From: Pseudonocardia acidicola
GTDB taxonomy: Bacteria > Actinomycetota > Actinomycetes > Mycobacteriales > Pseudonocardiaceae
Direction of reading: 5' to 3'
Length of the DNA: 64,000 nt
Assembly (NCBI RefSeq): GCF_012911935.1
Contig: NZ_JAAXLA010000020.1
Span: forward strand, 35,481 to 99,480
Positions 32,229-40,863 of this stretch are shown one piece after another (the stretch's first letter is position 1; each line of letters opens with the position of its first letter). The notes under the pieces are model-generated. The model was not told the DNA's origin. It saw only the letters and a list, made by a program, of their open reading frames with translations, and made no database searches. Made by a program: the position numbers and the translations under genes.

Positions 32229-33903
32229 CTAGCTACTTCGCCCTGAAGAAGGCCGATCGCTCTGATTCAGGACGAGGCGGGGTGGCCGCCGGAGGATGTC
32301 GGTCTCTGTTCAGGGGTCGATCATGCGGCGATGACCGAGATCTTGACCAGGTTGTGGGCCAGGACCCCGTGTCCGGTCCAGACCCGGGCCCCTTCGAGGT
32401 CATCCAGGCGGGTGCGGTCCCACCCGTAGCCTCGTTTGCGGGTGCTGATCCGGGCCTCGCTGCCGGTTCGCCATTTGACCGTTCTGCGGAACGCGCGGCG
32501 GTGTTCGTGGGCTTGGCGGGCCTTGCCGGGTCTGCCTTTGCGGAGGATGACCACGGTGCGCACCCCGAGGTCGTGCAGGTCGTTCTCGACTCGGGCTTCG
32601 CCGTAGCCACGGTCGGCGGTGACCGTGCGCGGACGCCGCCCGGTGCGGGCGATGACCCGGCCGATCGCGGGCACCAGCTGCGGCGGGTCGGCGGGGTTGC
32701 CGAGCTCGACGGTGTGGTCGAGCACGATCCCGTCGTCGTTGTCGACGACCTGGGCTTTGTAGCCGAACTCGACCGGCTTCCCGAGCCGGCCCTTGGCGAT
32801 CGGGCGGGCGTCGGCGTCGTGCAGGCTGACCCGCCGGGCCGCCCCCTCTGGGGTGGTGCCGGACAGGCGTTGGCGGGTCTGGTCGGCGATCCGCCGCGTC
32901 GCGGCCAGCAGGCCGGTCAGGTCGTTCACCGCCCGCCGCAGCCGGCCGCGGCGGCGCCCACCGGCCGCATCATGGAGCCCCGCCGCGGCGAGCTCGGCGG
33001 CTTTGGCCTGGGCTCGGCGCAGCGCTCGGCGGGCGTTGACCAGCAACAGTTCGGCGTCGGCGGCGGCGCGCTCGGCCAGCCCGGCCAGCTCACCAGTGAT
33101 CCGGCGGACCACAGCCTGGGCCTCGTCGCGGGTCTGCGCGCCGCGCAGCCGTAGCTTCGCCCCGATCTCCCGGGCCCGCCGCCCGGCGGCGCGGCTACGG
33201 TCGCGGACCCCTGGTCCGGTGGCGCCGCCCGCGGCCTGCACCCGGCGCCCGGCCGCGGCGATTCGGCGCACCGCCTTGGCCAGCAGCCCAGAGTCGGTCG
33301 GGTAGGCCACGTCGGCCGGGACCACGGTGGTGTCCGCGCGCAGCCGCGAGGTGCGCAGCAGTTTCGCCTCGGCGGCCTTGGCCGGCAGCGCGTCGTTGCA
33401 GCCATCCACCGCGGCGGCCCCGCAGCGGGTGGTCAGTTTCATCAGCGTGGTCGGGTGCGGCACCCGCCCGTCCAGCGGGATCCGGCAGCACCGCCGCCAG
33501 GTGATCGAATTGGCGACCTCGCGGCACAGGGACTCGTAGCCGAGCCGGTAGCGGAACTTGAGGAACATCAGCCGCAGGTAGACCTCCATCGGCGTGGACG
33601 GCCGACCCAGCCGCGGATCGAACAACGGTACGAACGGGGCGAAGAACGCCGGGTCGTCCAGCAGCGCGTCGACCCGGGCCAGCTCCTCGGGCAGCCGCAG
33701 CACCTCCGCGGGCAGCACCGCCTCCCACAGACTCACCTCGAGTGCCCGCGTCCGCAGCATCACACCCCGTTTCCCCAGCTCACCGCCCTACGAGACCGAT
33801 TCTCCCGTCCGTTCACTCGATGGTGATCGCGGGAGGCGCGCCGACACATCCACGCAGGTCAGAAGCCCCACAGACCGCTACTTCTTCAGGTCGAAGTAGC
33901 TAG
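32229..33903. mobile_element. Complete insertion sequence (ISNCY/IS1182-like) with terminal inverted repeats
   Basis: The left end CTAGCTACTTCGCCCTGAAG (32229-32248, continuing AAG) and right end CTTCTTCAGGTCGAAGTAGC (33881-33900, continuing TAG) are inverted repeats of 23 bp with one mismatch. The outermost CTAG on each side is itself a palindrome and could be a 4-bp target duplication, leaving a 19-bp repeat. The element encodes one transposase and sits between a ligase remnant and an IS5-type remnant. Confidence 0.85.
32321..33763 (-). CDS. DDE transposase (ISNCY/IS1182-like)
   Basis: This 480-residue transposase has an N-terminal DNA-binding part (PSTPMEVYLRLMFLKFRYRL, GYESLCREVANSITWR, PHPTTLMKLTTRCG), first catalytic Asp in LRADTTVVPADVAYPTDSG, second in TVTADRGYGEARVEND, and a late acidic/Arg region (ISTRKRGYGWDRTRL). 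A long Ala/Arg-rich insertion lies between the first and second Asp. The frame is intact and the flanking repeats are well preserved, so it may be active. The family name is from memory of similar actinobacterial transposases; IS1182 or a related IS5-like group is possible. Confidence 0.85.
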   Translation of the reverse strand: MMLRTRALEVSLWEAVLPAEVLRLPEELARVDALLDDPAFFAPFVPLFDPRLGRPSTPMEVYLRLMFLKFRYRLGYESLCREVANSITWRRCCRIPLDGRVPHPTTLMKLTTRCGAAAVDGCNDALPAKAAEAKLLRTSRLRADTTVVPADVAYPTDSGLLAKAVRRIAAAGRRVQAAGGATGPGVRDRSRAAGRRAREIGAKLRLRGAQTRDEAQAVVRRITGELAGLAERAAADAELLLVNARRALRRAQAKAAELAAAGLHDAAGGRRRGRLRRAVNDLTGLLAATRRIADQTRQRLSGTTPEGAARRVSLHDADARPIAKGRLGKPVEFGYKAQVVDNDDGIVLDHTVELGNPADPPQLVPAIGRVIARTGRRPRTVTADRGYGEARVENDLHDLGVRTVVILRKGRPGKARQAHEHRRAFRRTVKWRTGSEARISTRKRGYGWDRTRLDDLEGARVWTGHGVLAHNLVKISVIAA

Positions 33904-34320
33904 GCCGTGTTTAGGAAGTCGATCACTGCCAGCCGCGGGTGGCGTGTCGGCGAGCGGAGACGAGTGAGGTCTCCGGTAAGTGGATCAACGACCAAGGAGA
34001 CCATCCATCCGGAGACCTCGTGGGCACCGTACCCGCGGGTGCTCGTCATGACCTCACCGACGCGCAGTGGCAGCTGCTCGAGCCGCTCCTACCTGCAGTG
34101 AGTGGGCGTGGGCGGCCCCCGACGTTGACCAGGCGACAGTTGATCGACGGGATCCGGTGGCGGACCCGTGCCGGTACTCCGTAGCGGGACGTACCCGAGC
34201 GGTACGGGTCCTGGCAATCGGTCTACGGGCTGTTCCGGCGCTGGCAGCGTGAGGGCACCTGGGCCCGGATCCTGGCGCGGCTGCAGCAGCTCGGCGACGT
34301 GACGGGCCTGATCTGCGGAG
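33904..34320 (+). pseudogene. IS5-type transposase, 5' remnant with in-frame amber stop
   Basis: The frame from about 33939 reads HDLTDAQWQLLEPLLPAVSG then RPPTLTRRQLIDGIRWRTRA GTP and meets TAG at 34182-34184. In the same frame after the stop it continues RDVPERYGSWQSVYGLFRRW and QREGTWARILARLQQLGD. This is the DUF4096 N-terminal domain of IS5-group transposases, where TPWRDVPERYG is usual, so a Trp codon became TAG. The catalytic domain is missing. The remnant begins exactly at the edge of the intact insertion sequence. Confidence 0.75.
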
Positions 34321-34444
34321 GCACACGTCACCCCGGTCGCGATCCCGCGCTTCCCACGGCGCGGCGAGTCACCCGCCGGTGGGCGTCGCGCCACGAGGAT
34401 CAGGGAGATGTCCGACCGCTCGAGCCGAAGCCGGACAGCGCCGC

Positions 34445-34479
34445 GCGGCCCGGCGCCCGCGTGCGGGACACCGGGCCGC
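34445..34479 (-). terminator. Nested hairpin after the membrane-protein gene
   Basis: GCGGCCCGG (34445-34453) pairs with CCGGGCCGC (34471-34479), and CCCGC/GCGGG pair inside. It lies 17 nt past the minus-strand stop at 34496. Confidence 0.7.
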
Positions 34480-34495
34480 ACCGTCGGGCGGTCCG

Positions 34496-35332
34496 TCAGG
34501 CGGCGGCGTGCGTGCGGGGCTCGACCTCCACGGCCTGCGCCTGCGAGCCGGCGGGCGCGTAGTAGGCGTTGAACCGACCGTCACGCGCGGCGAGCTCCAT
34601 CACGAACCACCAGACGCTCAGCCCGAGGAGGATGGTGATCAGGGCGCCCACCTCGACGGCCCACTGCGGCGCGGCCGAGTGCAGGAGGTTGAAGATCGGG
34701 AACCCGATCGCACCCAGCGACGCGGCGTAGCACATGGGCAGCAGCGGGATCACCAGGAGCAGTCGGGCACCGGTGAAGAACGCCCGGAACCGGCACAGGA
34801 CGGCCGCGGCGATCAGCGGGCCGGTGGCGTTGAGCACCAGCCAGTACAGCGGGAAGCCGTTGACCGAGAACGGCTGGTTGTCCCCGTAGTAGGTGTAGAC
34901 GCCCGTGGACATCAACGGGACCTCGATGGCCAGGTTGACGGCCCAGCAGACGACCGCGGTCAGCACGAAGGACTTGCGCGTGACCCGCGCGTCGATTGAC
35001 CGCATCACGACCGTGGTCAGGCCGGCGAAGAACACGATGTAGGCGGGCACCATCCACAGCGGCATCGGCACGAAGGACCGGTACCAGACGTCCTGGTCGA
35101 TGTCGCTGTACCAGACGAAGCCGAGGTGGTCGGCGATGCCCTCGTCGAGATTGGTGACGACGGCCGCGACCACCAGCACCAGCATGAGCGGCTGGCCGCG
35201 GCGGCGCCAGTCACGCACAGCCTCCACGATCAGCCCGAGGGCGAGGACGCCAAAGATGATCATCACGATGTTCGAGGCGCTGGGCGCGGGGGTGAGGCCA
35301 TACGGGATCGGGGGTTGATACGGAGGCTGCAT
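34496..35332 (-). CDS. Polytopic membrane protein of unknown function (paralogue of 39740-40753)
   Basis: This 278-residue protein has about seven hydrophobic segments, for example SNIVMIIFGVLALGLIVEAV and FVLTAVVCWAVNLAIEVPLM. It has polar signature loops TNLDEGIADHLGFVWYSDID and STGVYTYYGDNQPFSVNGFP. The second loop matches ATGVYHYYGNQPLMITPQLP in the protein at 39740-40753, so the two belong to one family. Acidic residues at membrane edges could bind metal or a head group, as in membrane cyclases or desaturase-like enzymes, but I do not recognise the family. ATG 35332 is chosen for the GGGAGAG upstream. Confidence 0.8.
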   Translation of the reverse strand: MQPPYQPPIPYGLTPAPSASNIVMIIFGVLALGLIVEAVRDWRRRGQPLMLVLVVAAVVTNLDEGIADHLGFVWYSDIDQDVWYRSFVPMPLWMVPAYIVFFAGLTTVVMRSIDARVTRKSFVLTAVVCWAVNLAIEVPLMSTGVYTYYGDNQPFSVNGFPLYWLVLNATGPLIAAAVLCRFRAFFTGARLLLVIPLLPMCYAASLGAIGFPIFNLLHSAAPQWAVEVGALITILLGLSVWWFVMELAARDGRFNAYYAPAGSQAQAVEVEPRTHAAA

Positions 35333-35444
35333 CGGACTCTCCCTGTCTGCATTGACGAGAACGCCCCCGCGGCTGCCGCGGACGACTGGTGAGGTCCGTC
35401 CACAGTGATGATCAGCACGCCGGTTCCGGGAACGGTAGCGCATA

Positions 35445-35460
35445 TGTTTGTTCGCAAACA
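35445..35460. promoter_or_regulatory. TetR-type operator palindrome
   Basis: TGTTTGTTCGCAAACA is a 6-4-6 palindrome whose last base lies 26 nt before the TetR ATG at 35487, inside the gap between it and the divergent membrane-protein gene. It is the natural operator for autoregulation. Confidence 0.7.
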
Positions 35461-35486
35461 ACACTTTTGCCTGGGAGGATGGGGTC

Positions 35487-36122
35487 ATGGTCGCGAAACG
35501 GTCCCGTGGTCGGTCGCAGGCGGAGCGCTCCGCGGAGTCCTCCCGGCGCCTACTCGACGCCGCGGTCGCACTGATCGCCGAGAAGGGATTCGGGCGCACC
35601 ACGGCGGCGGAGATCGGGGAGCGCGCGGGGTTCAGCCGAGAGATGGTCCGCGCGCGTTACGGCTCCAAGGAGGCCCTGTTGGAGTCGTTGATGCGCGACG
35701 AGTTCGAGCCGATGTTCCTCGGCAGTGGAACCGGCTCGTCCGAGACCGCACTGGGGCGGCTGCTGGACCTGTGGGACCACCTCGCCAGGGAGTCGAAGGA
35801 GCAGCCCGAGCTTCTCCGGGCACTCTTCGTCGTGTGCTTCGAGACCGTCGGCGCCATCCAGGGACTGAGCGGCTGGGTACGCGAGTGGATCGCCTACCAA
35901 CGCGGTGCCGTCGCCGAGGCCCTCCGCGCAGGCCAAGCAGACGGCTCGATCCGCCTCGATCTCGACCCCGACCGGGAGGCGGATCGGATCGTCACCTACG
36001 GGCTGGGCCTCGGCTTCCGCTGGACCCTGGAGCCGGAGGCGGTCGACTTCTCCGTGGAGCTGCGCAGTTGGGGCGAGCGGCTACGGGAGTCCCTCCGCGC
36101 GCACACCGGTCCGGCCGGGTGA
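35487..36122 (+). CDS. TetR family transcriptional regulator
   Basis: This 211-residue regulator has the N-terminal HTH LLDAAVALIAEKGFGRTTAA, EIGERAGFSREMVRARYGSK, then a helical ligand-binding domain (ELLRALFVVCFETVGAIQGL, GWVREWIAYQRGAVAEAL). ATG 35487 is used, with GGGAGG about 8 nt upstream; an earlier ATG at 35448 lies inside the operator palindrome. It is divergent from the membrane-protein gene 34496-35332 and probably controls it and itself. The ligand is unknown. Confidence 0.9.
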   Translation: MVAKRSRGRSQAERSAESSRRLLDAAVALIAEKGFGRTTAAEIGERAGFSREMVRARYGSKEALLESLMRDEFEPMFLGSGTGSSETALGRLLDLWDHLARESKEQPELLRALFVVCFETVGAIQGLSGWVREWIAYQRGAVAEALRAGQADGSIRLDLDPDREADRIVTYGLGLGFRWTLEPEAVDFSVELRSWGERLRESLRAHTGPAG

Positions 36123-36367
36123 GGACGAGAAGGACTGGCCAGCCGCCCGGACCGCCAGCCACCTGGGCCGTGGACGGCTGCCGAGCGAAGTGCCGGCGGT
36201 GAGCACCGGCCAGATTCCGGACCAGCGAAACGCCGACAAGGCCAAACCCAAGTGTCGGACAGTCGATGCGCGGACTTTCTCGAGTGATCGACCGGCCGTC
36301 ATCGACGGTGTACCGACCTCCGCGCAGCCATGCACCTGGCGGCCAAACTCGGTGAGGACTAGGCTAG

Positions 36368-37597
36368 CTAGACCCGCTCGATGATCGTGGCTGTGCCCAT
36401 GCCCCCGCCCGTGCACATCGTGACGAGCGCGGTCGCGAGGTCGCGGCGCTCGAGCTCGTCGAGCGCGGTCTGCAGGAGCATCGGCCCGGACGCACCGATC
36501 GGATGGCCGAGAGCGATCGCCCCGCCGTTGACATTGACCTTGTCCTCGTCCACCCCGAGGTCCCGGATCACCTTCAGCGGGACGGCCGCGAAGGCCTCGT
36601 TGATCTCCCAGAGGTCGATGTCGGCCGCCGTCATCCCAGCCTTGGCCAGCACCGCCTGCGACGCCGGCGTCGGCGCCGTCAGCATGATGACGGGCTCGGC
36701 CGCGGCGACGGCGACGTTGCGCACCCGGGCGCGCGCCTTCAGCCCGTGCGCCTTCACATAGTCCGCCGAGGCGAGCAGGAGGGCGCCGGCGCCGTCGACC
36801 ACGCCCGACGAGTTGCCGGCGTGGTGGACGTGAGCGACCTCGGTGACCTGGGGGTACACCTGCATGCACATCTGGTCGTAGGACAGCCCGGAGGGTTCGC
36901 GGACCTTGGCCGCGGCGCGCGCGAACACCGGCTCCAGCGCCGCGAGCGACTCCGCGGTCGTCTGCGGGCGCGGGTGCTCGTCGTGGTCGAGCAGGACCGT
37001 GCCGTCCGGGTCGCGCACGGGGACCAGGCTGCCGGCGAACCGGTCCTCGGCGATCGCCTTGGCCGCCCGCTCCTGGCTGCGCAGCGCGAAGGCGTCCACG
37101 TCCACGCGGCCGAAGCCCTCGATCGTCGCGATGAGGTCGGCGGAGACACCCTGCGGGACCAGCGGGTACTTCGCGCCGATCGCCGGGTTGCCGCCGTCGA
37201 GGACTCCCCCGCCGCGCCGCGGCTGGTAGCGGGACATCGACTCGACCCCACCGGCGACGACGAGGTGCTGGAACCCCGACGCGATGCCCATGGCGGCGAA
37301 GTTGACCGCCTGCTGCCCCGAACCGCAGAACCGGTTGAGGCTCACACCCGGAACGGTGACCGGCCAGCCGGCCGCGAGCACGGCCAGCCGGCCGATGTCA
37401 TCGCCGTGGTCGTCCCGCTGGTCCCCGTTGCCGACCACGACGTCCTCGACGTCCGCCGGCTCGATGCCGGTCCGGTCGGCGAGGGCGCGCAGGATCTGGG
37501 CCAGGAGCTCCTGCGGGTGGACCTCGTGCAGGCCGCCCGTCGGCTTGCCCTTGCCGCGCGGGGTCCGCACCCCATCGATGATCAGTGCCTCGGCCAC
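36368..37597 (-). CDS. Acetyl-CoA C-acyltransferase (thiolase)
   Basis: This 409-residue thiolase has the nucleophile Cys in [16 protein letters not shown] (about residue 92), then [10 protein letters not shown], the His motif [14 protein letters not shown] and the second Cys in [10 protein letters not shown] near the C-terminus. It cleaves a 3-oxoacyl-CoA with CoA, the last step of beta-oxidation-type cycles. The start is GTG at 37597 with GGAGGGAG upstream. It is the only thiolase in the window and fits the acyl-CoA dehydrogenase, racemase and ligases here. It has its own promoter region with regulatory boxes at 37627-37654. Confidence 0.95.
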   Translation of the reverse strand: MAEALIIDGVRTPRGKGKPTGGLHEVHPQELLAQILRALADRTGIEPADVEDVVVGNGDQRDDHGDDIGRLAVLAAGWPVTVPGVSLNRFCGSGQQAVNFAAMGIASGFQHLVVAGGVESMSRYQPRRGGGVLDGGNPAIGAKYPLVPQGVSADLIATIEGFGRVDVDAFALRSQERAAKAIAEDRFAGSLVPVRDPDGTVLLDHDEHPRPQTTAESLAALEPVFARAAAKVREPSGLSYDQMCMQVYPQVTEVAHVHHAGNSSGVVDGAGALLLASADYVKAHGLKARARVRNVAVAAAEPVIMLTAPTPASQAVLAKAGMTAADIDLWEINEAFAAVPLKVIRDLGVDEDKVNVNGGAIALGHPIGASGPMLLQTALDELERRDLATALVTMCTGGGMGTATIIERV

Positions 37598-37626
37598 CGG
37601 CCGCTCCCTCCGACGTCGTCGACGAC

Positions 37627-37654
37627 AACAGTAGTCTAACTATCGACTATTTGT
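37627..37654. promoter_or_regulatory. TAGTCTAAC-TATCGA-CTATTTG box cluster upstream of the thiolase gene
   Basis: ACAGTAGTCTAACTATCGAC followed by TATTTGTG, 30-57 nt upstream of the GTG at 37597. It combines the TAGTCTA, ACTATCGA and GACTATTTG elements seen singly elsewhere, so it may define the full site. Confidence 0.55.
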
Positions 37655-37708
37655 GGGTCGAGGGCCTCCGCGAGGGGCGGCCGGCCGGGCATCACCGTCC
37701 GACGCGGT

Positions 37709-39400
37709 TCACCCGGCCGCGTTGCCCGTCAGCTCGCCGGACGTCGGGTCCCCGGCGGGCGCGAGCACGCGGACCACGTTCTCGATGCCGTCCACCAGGA
37801 TGCGGTCGCCGTCGCGCAGCGCGGCGGTCCCGATCTCGGTGCCGATGACGTACGGGATGCCGAGCTCCCGCGCGACGACCGCGCCGTGGCTCGCCGAGCC
37901 GCCGATGTCGATGACGAGCGCGTCGGCCAGCGACATCAGGGGCGCCCAGCCCGGGTCCGTGAAACGGCAGACGAGGATGTCGCCGTCCTCGAGCTCGACG
38001 TCCGCCGACGCGTCGAGCACGACGCGCGCGCGTCCCTCGACGCGCCCGCCACCGGACGCCGCCCCCGAGAACTCGACGGTCCGGCCGGCCGCGCGGTCGG
38101 CCGCGGCCTTCTCCTGGTCGTCCTCGGGCTCGTCGGCGGCGACCTGCTCGGGCATGCCGCGGAACGCGACGGGCAGCTTCATCGCCTTGTAGACCTCGCG
38201 GGTGCGGCGACGCTCAGCGACGATCTCGGCCACCCCGGGGAGCTGCCCGGCGTCGAGCTGCACGCACTCCTCGACGGTGAGGAAGAAGGCGTCGTCCCGG
38301 TCGGTGAAGTTCCCCTTCGCGATCTGCTCCTCGCCGAACGCCCGCGCCGCGGCACGGGCGCCGTCCAGGGTCATCAGGTAGCCGGCCTTGCCGACCTGCA
38401 GGGTCCGCACGATGTTGCGCGACCGGGCGACGAGCCAGCGCATGACCGGCCGCTGGGTGGCGGAGGTGGCCGCGAGCAGCTTCGCCTCGGCGGCCTTGCC
38501 CGCCTGCTTCGCGCGCTCCTCGCGGTCGCGCGGACGCTCGCTCTTGCGGCTGGCGTACGAACGCGCGAGAGAGTGCACGCGCGAGGGGTCCTCGCGCCAG
38601 ACGACCGTGTAGGGGTTGCCCTCGTTCGGGCCGTGGTAGCCCCAGGTCCGCAGGAACTCGTCCTCGCCGAGCTCGCCATGGGCGAGCCGCCACAGGTCGT
38701 CGGACATGCGGGTCTCGTTGACGTCGCCGACCCCGGACATCACCTGGGTGGCGAGCGCGGGGTCGCCGGCCTTCGCGGCGGCGTCCGTGATGGCGCTCTG
38801 CGCCCCCTGGAAGATGAAGCGCCACACGCAGTGCGTCTTGAACACGTCGGCGAACCGGTCGCGGGCCTCGGTCAGCCGCTCGATCGGGCGGCCCGACGGC
38901 GTGCCCTGCCCGCGGGAGGGCCCGTAGACCTCGCGGAGCCACCAGGCGTAGATCTCGTCGTGCTTGCGCCGCAGCTCGCCACCGGTGCTGCGCAGCGCCT
39001 TGGGCGCCTTGACCAGGATGACCGGCAGGCGCTTGAGGCTGCCCTTGTACTGCGGGGCGTCCGCGCGGACGCTCCCCATCAGGTCCCGCTCGAAGTCGTC
39101 GGGGTTCACCCCCGGCAGGTCGGCCATGATCTTGCGGATCGCGTCGACGTTGAGGGCCTGACGGCCGTAGAAGACGGCGAGGCCGTGGTCGTTGGTGTCC
39201 GGCGAGACGACGACCTTGCTCGAGGGCAGCACGCCGAAGGCGTACATGGAGTAGAGCCAGCCCAGCTCGGCCGACTCACCCCAGACGCTCCAGCACATCG
39301 GCGTCATGACGTCCGGGACGGCTTCGCCGAGGTTCGTGGTCGTCCAGTACCGACCGGGCTCGCTCGTCCCGCGGATCGGATCGGTGACAAGGGTGGACAT
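37709..39400 (-). CDS. PEP-utilising-enzyme-type protein with phosphohistidine swivel domain (copy 3, divergent)
   Basis: This 563-residue protein has a large N-terminal helical domain (TWGYHGPNEGNPYTVVWRED; EIYAWWLREVYGPSRGQG) and a C-terminal swivel domain (GEARVVLD-like RVEGRARVVLDASADVELED; SASHGAVVARELGIPYVI with the phosphoryl His). It resembles copies 1 and 2 in layout but is far diverged in sequence. ATP-grasp and PEP-barrel domains are absent. GGGAG lies 7 nt before the ATG. It is a single gene between the thiolase and a membrane-protein gene. It may use the same ATP-dependent phosphodonor as copies 1 and 2. Confidence 0.8.
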   Translation of the reverse strand: MSTLVTDPIRGTSEPGRYWTTTNLGEAVPDVMTPMCWSVWGESAELGWLYSMYAFGVLPSSKVVVSPDTNDHGLAVFYGRQALNVDAIRKIMADLPGVNPDDFERDLMGSVRADAPQYKGSLKRLPVILVKAPKALRSTGGELRRKHDEIYAWWLREVYGPSRGQGTPSGRPIERLTEARDRFADVFKTHCVWRFIFQGAQSAITDAAAKAGDPALATQVMSGVGDVNETRMSDDLWRLAHGELGEDEFLRTWGYHGPNEGNPYTVVWREDPSRVHSLARSYASRKSERPRDREERAKQAGKAAEAKLLAATSATQRPVMRWLVARSRNIVRTLQVGKAGYLMTLDGARAAARAFGEEQIAKGNFTDRDDAFFLTVEECVQLDAGQLPGVAEIVAERRRTREVYKAMKLPVAFRGMPEQVAADEPEDDQEKAAADRAAGRTVEFSGAASGGGRVEGRARVVLDASADVELEDGDILVCRFTDPGWAPLMSLADALVIDIGGSASHGAVVARELGIPYVIGTEIGTAALRDGDRILVDGIENVVRVLAPAGDPTSGELTGNAAG

Positions 39401-39475
39401 CGATGTACTCCCATGCTGGGTCCCGCACCGGGATCACCTGGTAACCGTGAGGAGGGCCACGCCCTCCGGGTGGGC

Positions 39476-39502
39476 AGCTACTCTAGCGACAAACTAACGA
39501 GC
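39476..39502. promoter_or_regulatory. CTACTCTAG box in the gap 39401-39739
   Basis: AGCTACTCTAGCGACAAACT (39476-39495) lies 76 nt upstream of the ATG at 39400. The rest of this 339-bp gap is GC-rich. Its minus strand has a short open stretch (VVDPGLAVSAAAVRGAQAVV around 39600-39670) that may be a decayed gene, but nothing can be assigned. Confidence 0.4.
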
Positions 39503-39739
39503 ACGCACGCATCGGGTACAACTGCCCGCCCTCGCCGGGGATACGGCCGGCCGGCCATTCCCCCAGGGTCCATTCGGACCGGATGACCTGCTCGCCGAGG
39601 ACGACGGCCTGCGCACCGCGCACGGCCGCCGCCGATACGGCGAGGCCCGGATCGACCACCGGGAGGTCGACCCGGGCCGTCCGGCGCCGCCGACGTCGCC
39701 CGCCACCCCACGTGGCGACACGACCGGCGGGCCGGAGAC

Positions 39740-40753
39740 TCAGGCGTTCGCCGACCCGACGGCCGGCGCCTCGCGCTCACCCGGCACGAAGTCCATCGCG
39801 AATGGCGGGCGGCCGAGCACGTTGTGCAGGATCAGGCAATAGGCGACCACGCCGAGCGCGATGGTCAGCAGGCCCAGGAGCTGCGTCGGCAGCCACGGCA
39901 GGGTGCTGTTGGTCGCGATCCAGGAGGGCAGGGCGATGAACCCGTACACCGCCCCGACCGACATCGGGGTGACAACGATCATCCCGAGCGCCTTCCAGCC
40001 GCGCATCTGCTCCCGGTAGCGGTAGGCGATCGACGCGGCCAGGAAGACGCCGACCGAGTTGCACGGGATCCACCACCACGGCAGCTGCGGGGTGATCATC
40101 AGCGGCTGGTTGCCGTAGTAGTGGTAGACGCCGGTGGCGAGCAGGATCTCCTCGAAGACGACGTCGCCGGCGGCCGCCCCGCCCCACATCAGCCACAGGA
40201 CCTTCGTCCTCGGGTTCGAGAGCAGGACCTTGAAGGTGAAGAAGTTGAAGGCGCCGTAGCCGAACCACCCTGCCACGATCCACCAGGGCATCTCCCGCCC
40301 GAGGATGGTGTACGCGTGGTTGGTCTCGCTCCACGGGAAGTACACCGCGCCCATGACGTCGAAGAAGACCTCGGGGAGCGCGATGAAGGCACCGCTCACC
40401 GCGATCATCAGCGGCAGCCACGACCGCGTCTTCACCCACTCGCGGATGCCCAGCAGCACGCCCGTCAGGCCCACCAGGGTCATCGCCGCCGTGGCGACGA
40501 TGTTCGCGGTGGACCGGTAGGGGGTGTCGTGCGGCGGGGTCGGGATGCCGAAATCCGGGTCGATGGTGAAGTCCGGACTGCCGAGCACCGGCCCTTGGCG
40601 AAGCCCCGTGATCAGCAGGGCCGCCGCCACGAACAGCAGGGCCGCGGCCACGGCCACGAGGGTCGCCCGTCGGGAGAGTCCGCGGCTGCCGGCGTCACCC
40701 CCTGTCGCGCGCCCGGCGCCCGGATCCGTCTGCGTCGTCGCCGTAGTCGTCAC
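39740..40753 (-). CDS. Polytopic membrane protein of unknown function (paralogue of 34496-35332)
   Basis: This 337-residue protein has a Thr/Gly-rich N-terminus, a first hydrophobic segment LVAVAAALLFVAAALLITGL and about six further ones. The signature loops are LPEVFFDVMGAVYFPWSETN and ATGVYHYYGNQPLMITPQLP, matching DEGIADHLGFVWYSD and STGVYTYYGDNQP in the paralogue. The Asp/Glu in the first loop and Tyr-Tyr-Gly in the second are likely functional. GTG 40753 has AGGAGG 10 nt upstream; an ATG at 40774 without such a site is the alternative. Function is unknown. Confidence 0.8.
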   Translation of the reverse strand: MTTTATTQTDPGAGRATGGDAGSRGLSRRATLVAVAAALLFVAAALLITGLRQGPVLGSPDFTIDPDFGIPTPPHDTPYRSTANIVATAAMTLVGLTGVLLGIREWVKTRSWLPLMIAVSGAFIALPEVFFDVMGAVYFPWSETNHAYTILGREMPWWIVAGWFGYGAFNFFTFKVLLSNPRTKVLWLMWGGAAAGDVVFEEILLATGVYHYYGNQPLMITPQLPWWWIPCNSVGVFLAASIAYRYREQMRGWKALGMIVVTPMSVGAVYGFIALPSWIATNSTLPWLPTQLLGLLTIALGVVAYCLILHNVLGRPPFAMDFVPGEREAPAVGSANA

Positions 40754-40863
40754 TGACCCGCAACCTCCTGGCATCCCGCCGGGCGCGCCGCCTTCTCACC
40801 GCCGTGGTGAGCGACCAGCCTATGTGGACCGATCCGGCCCGGCGCGTCGACTATGACCGCGAC

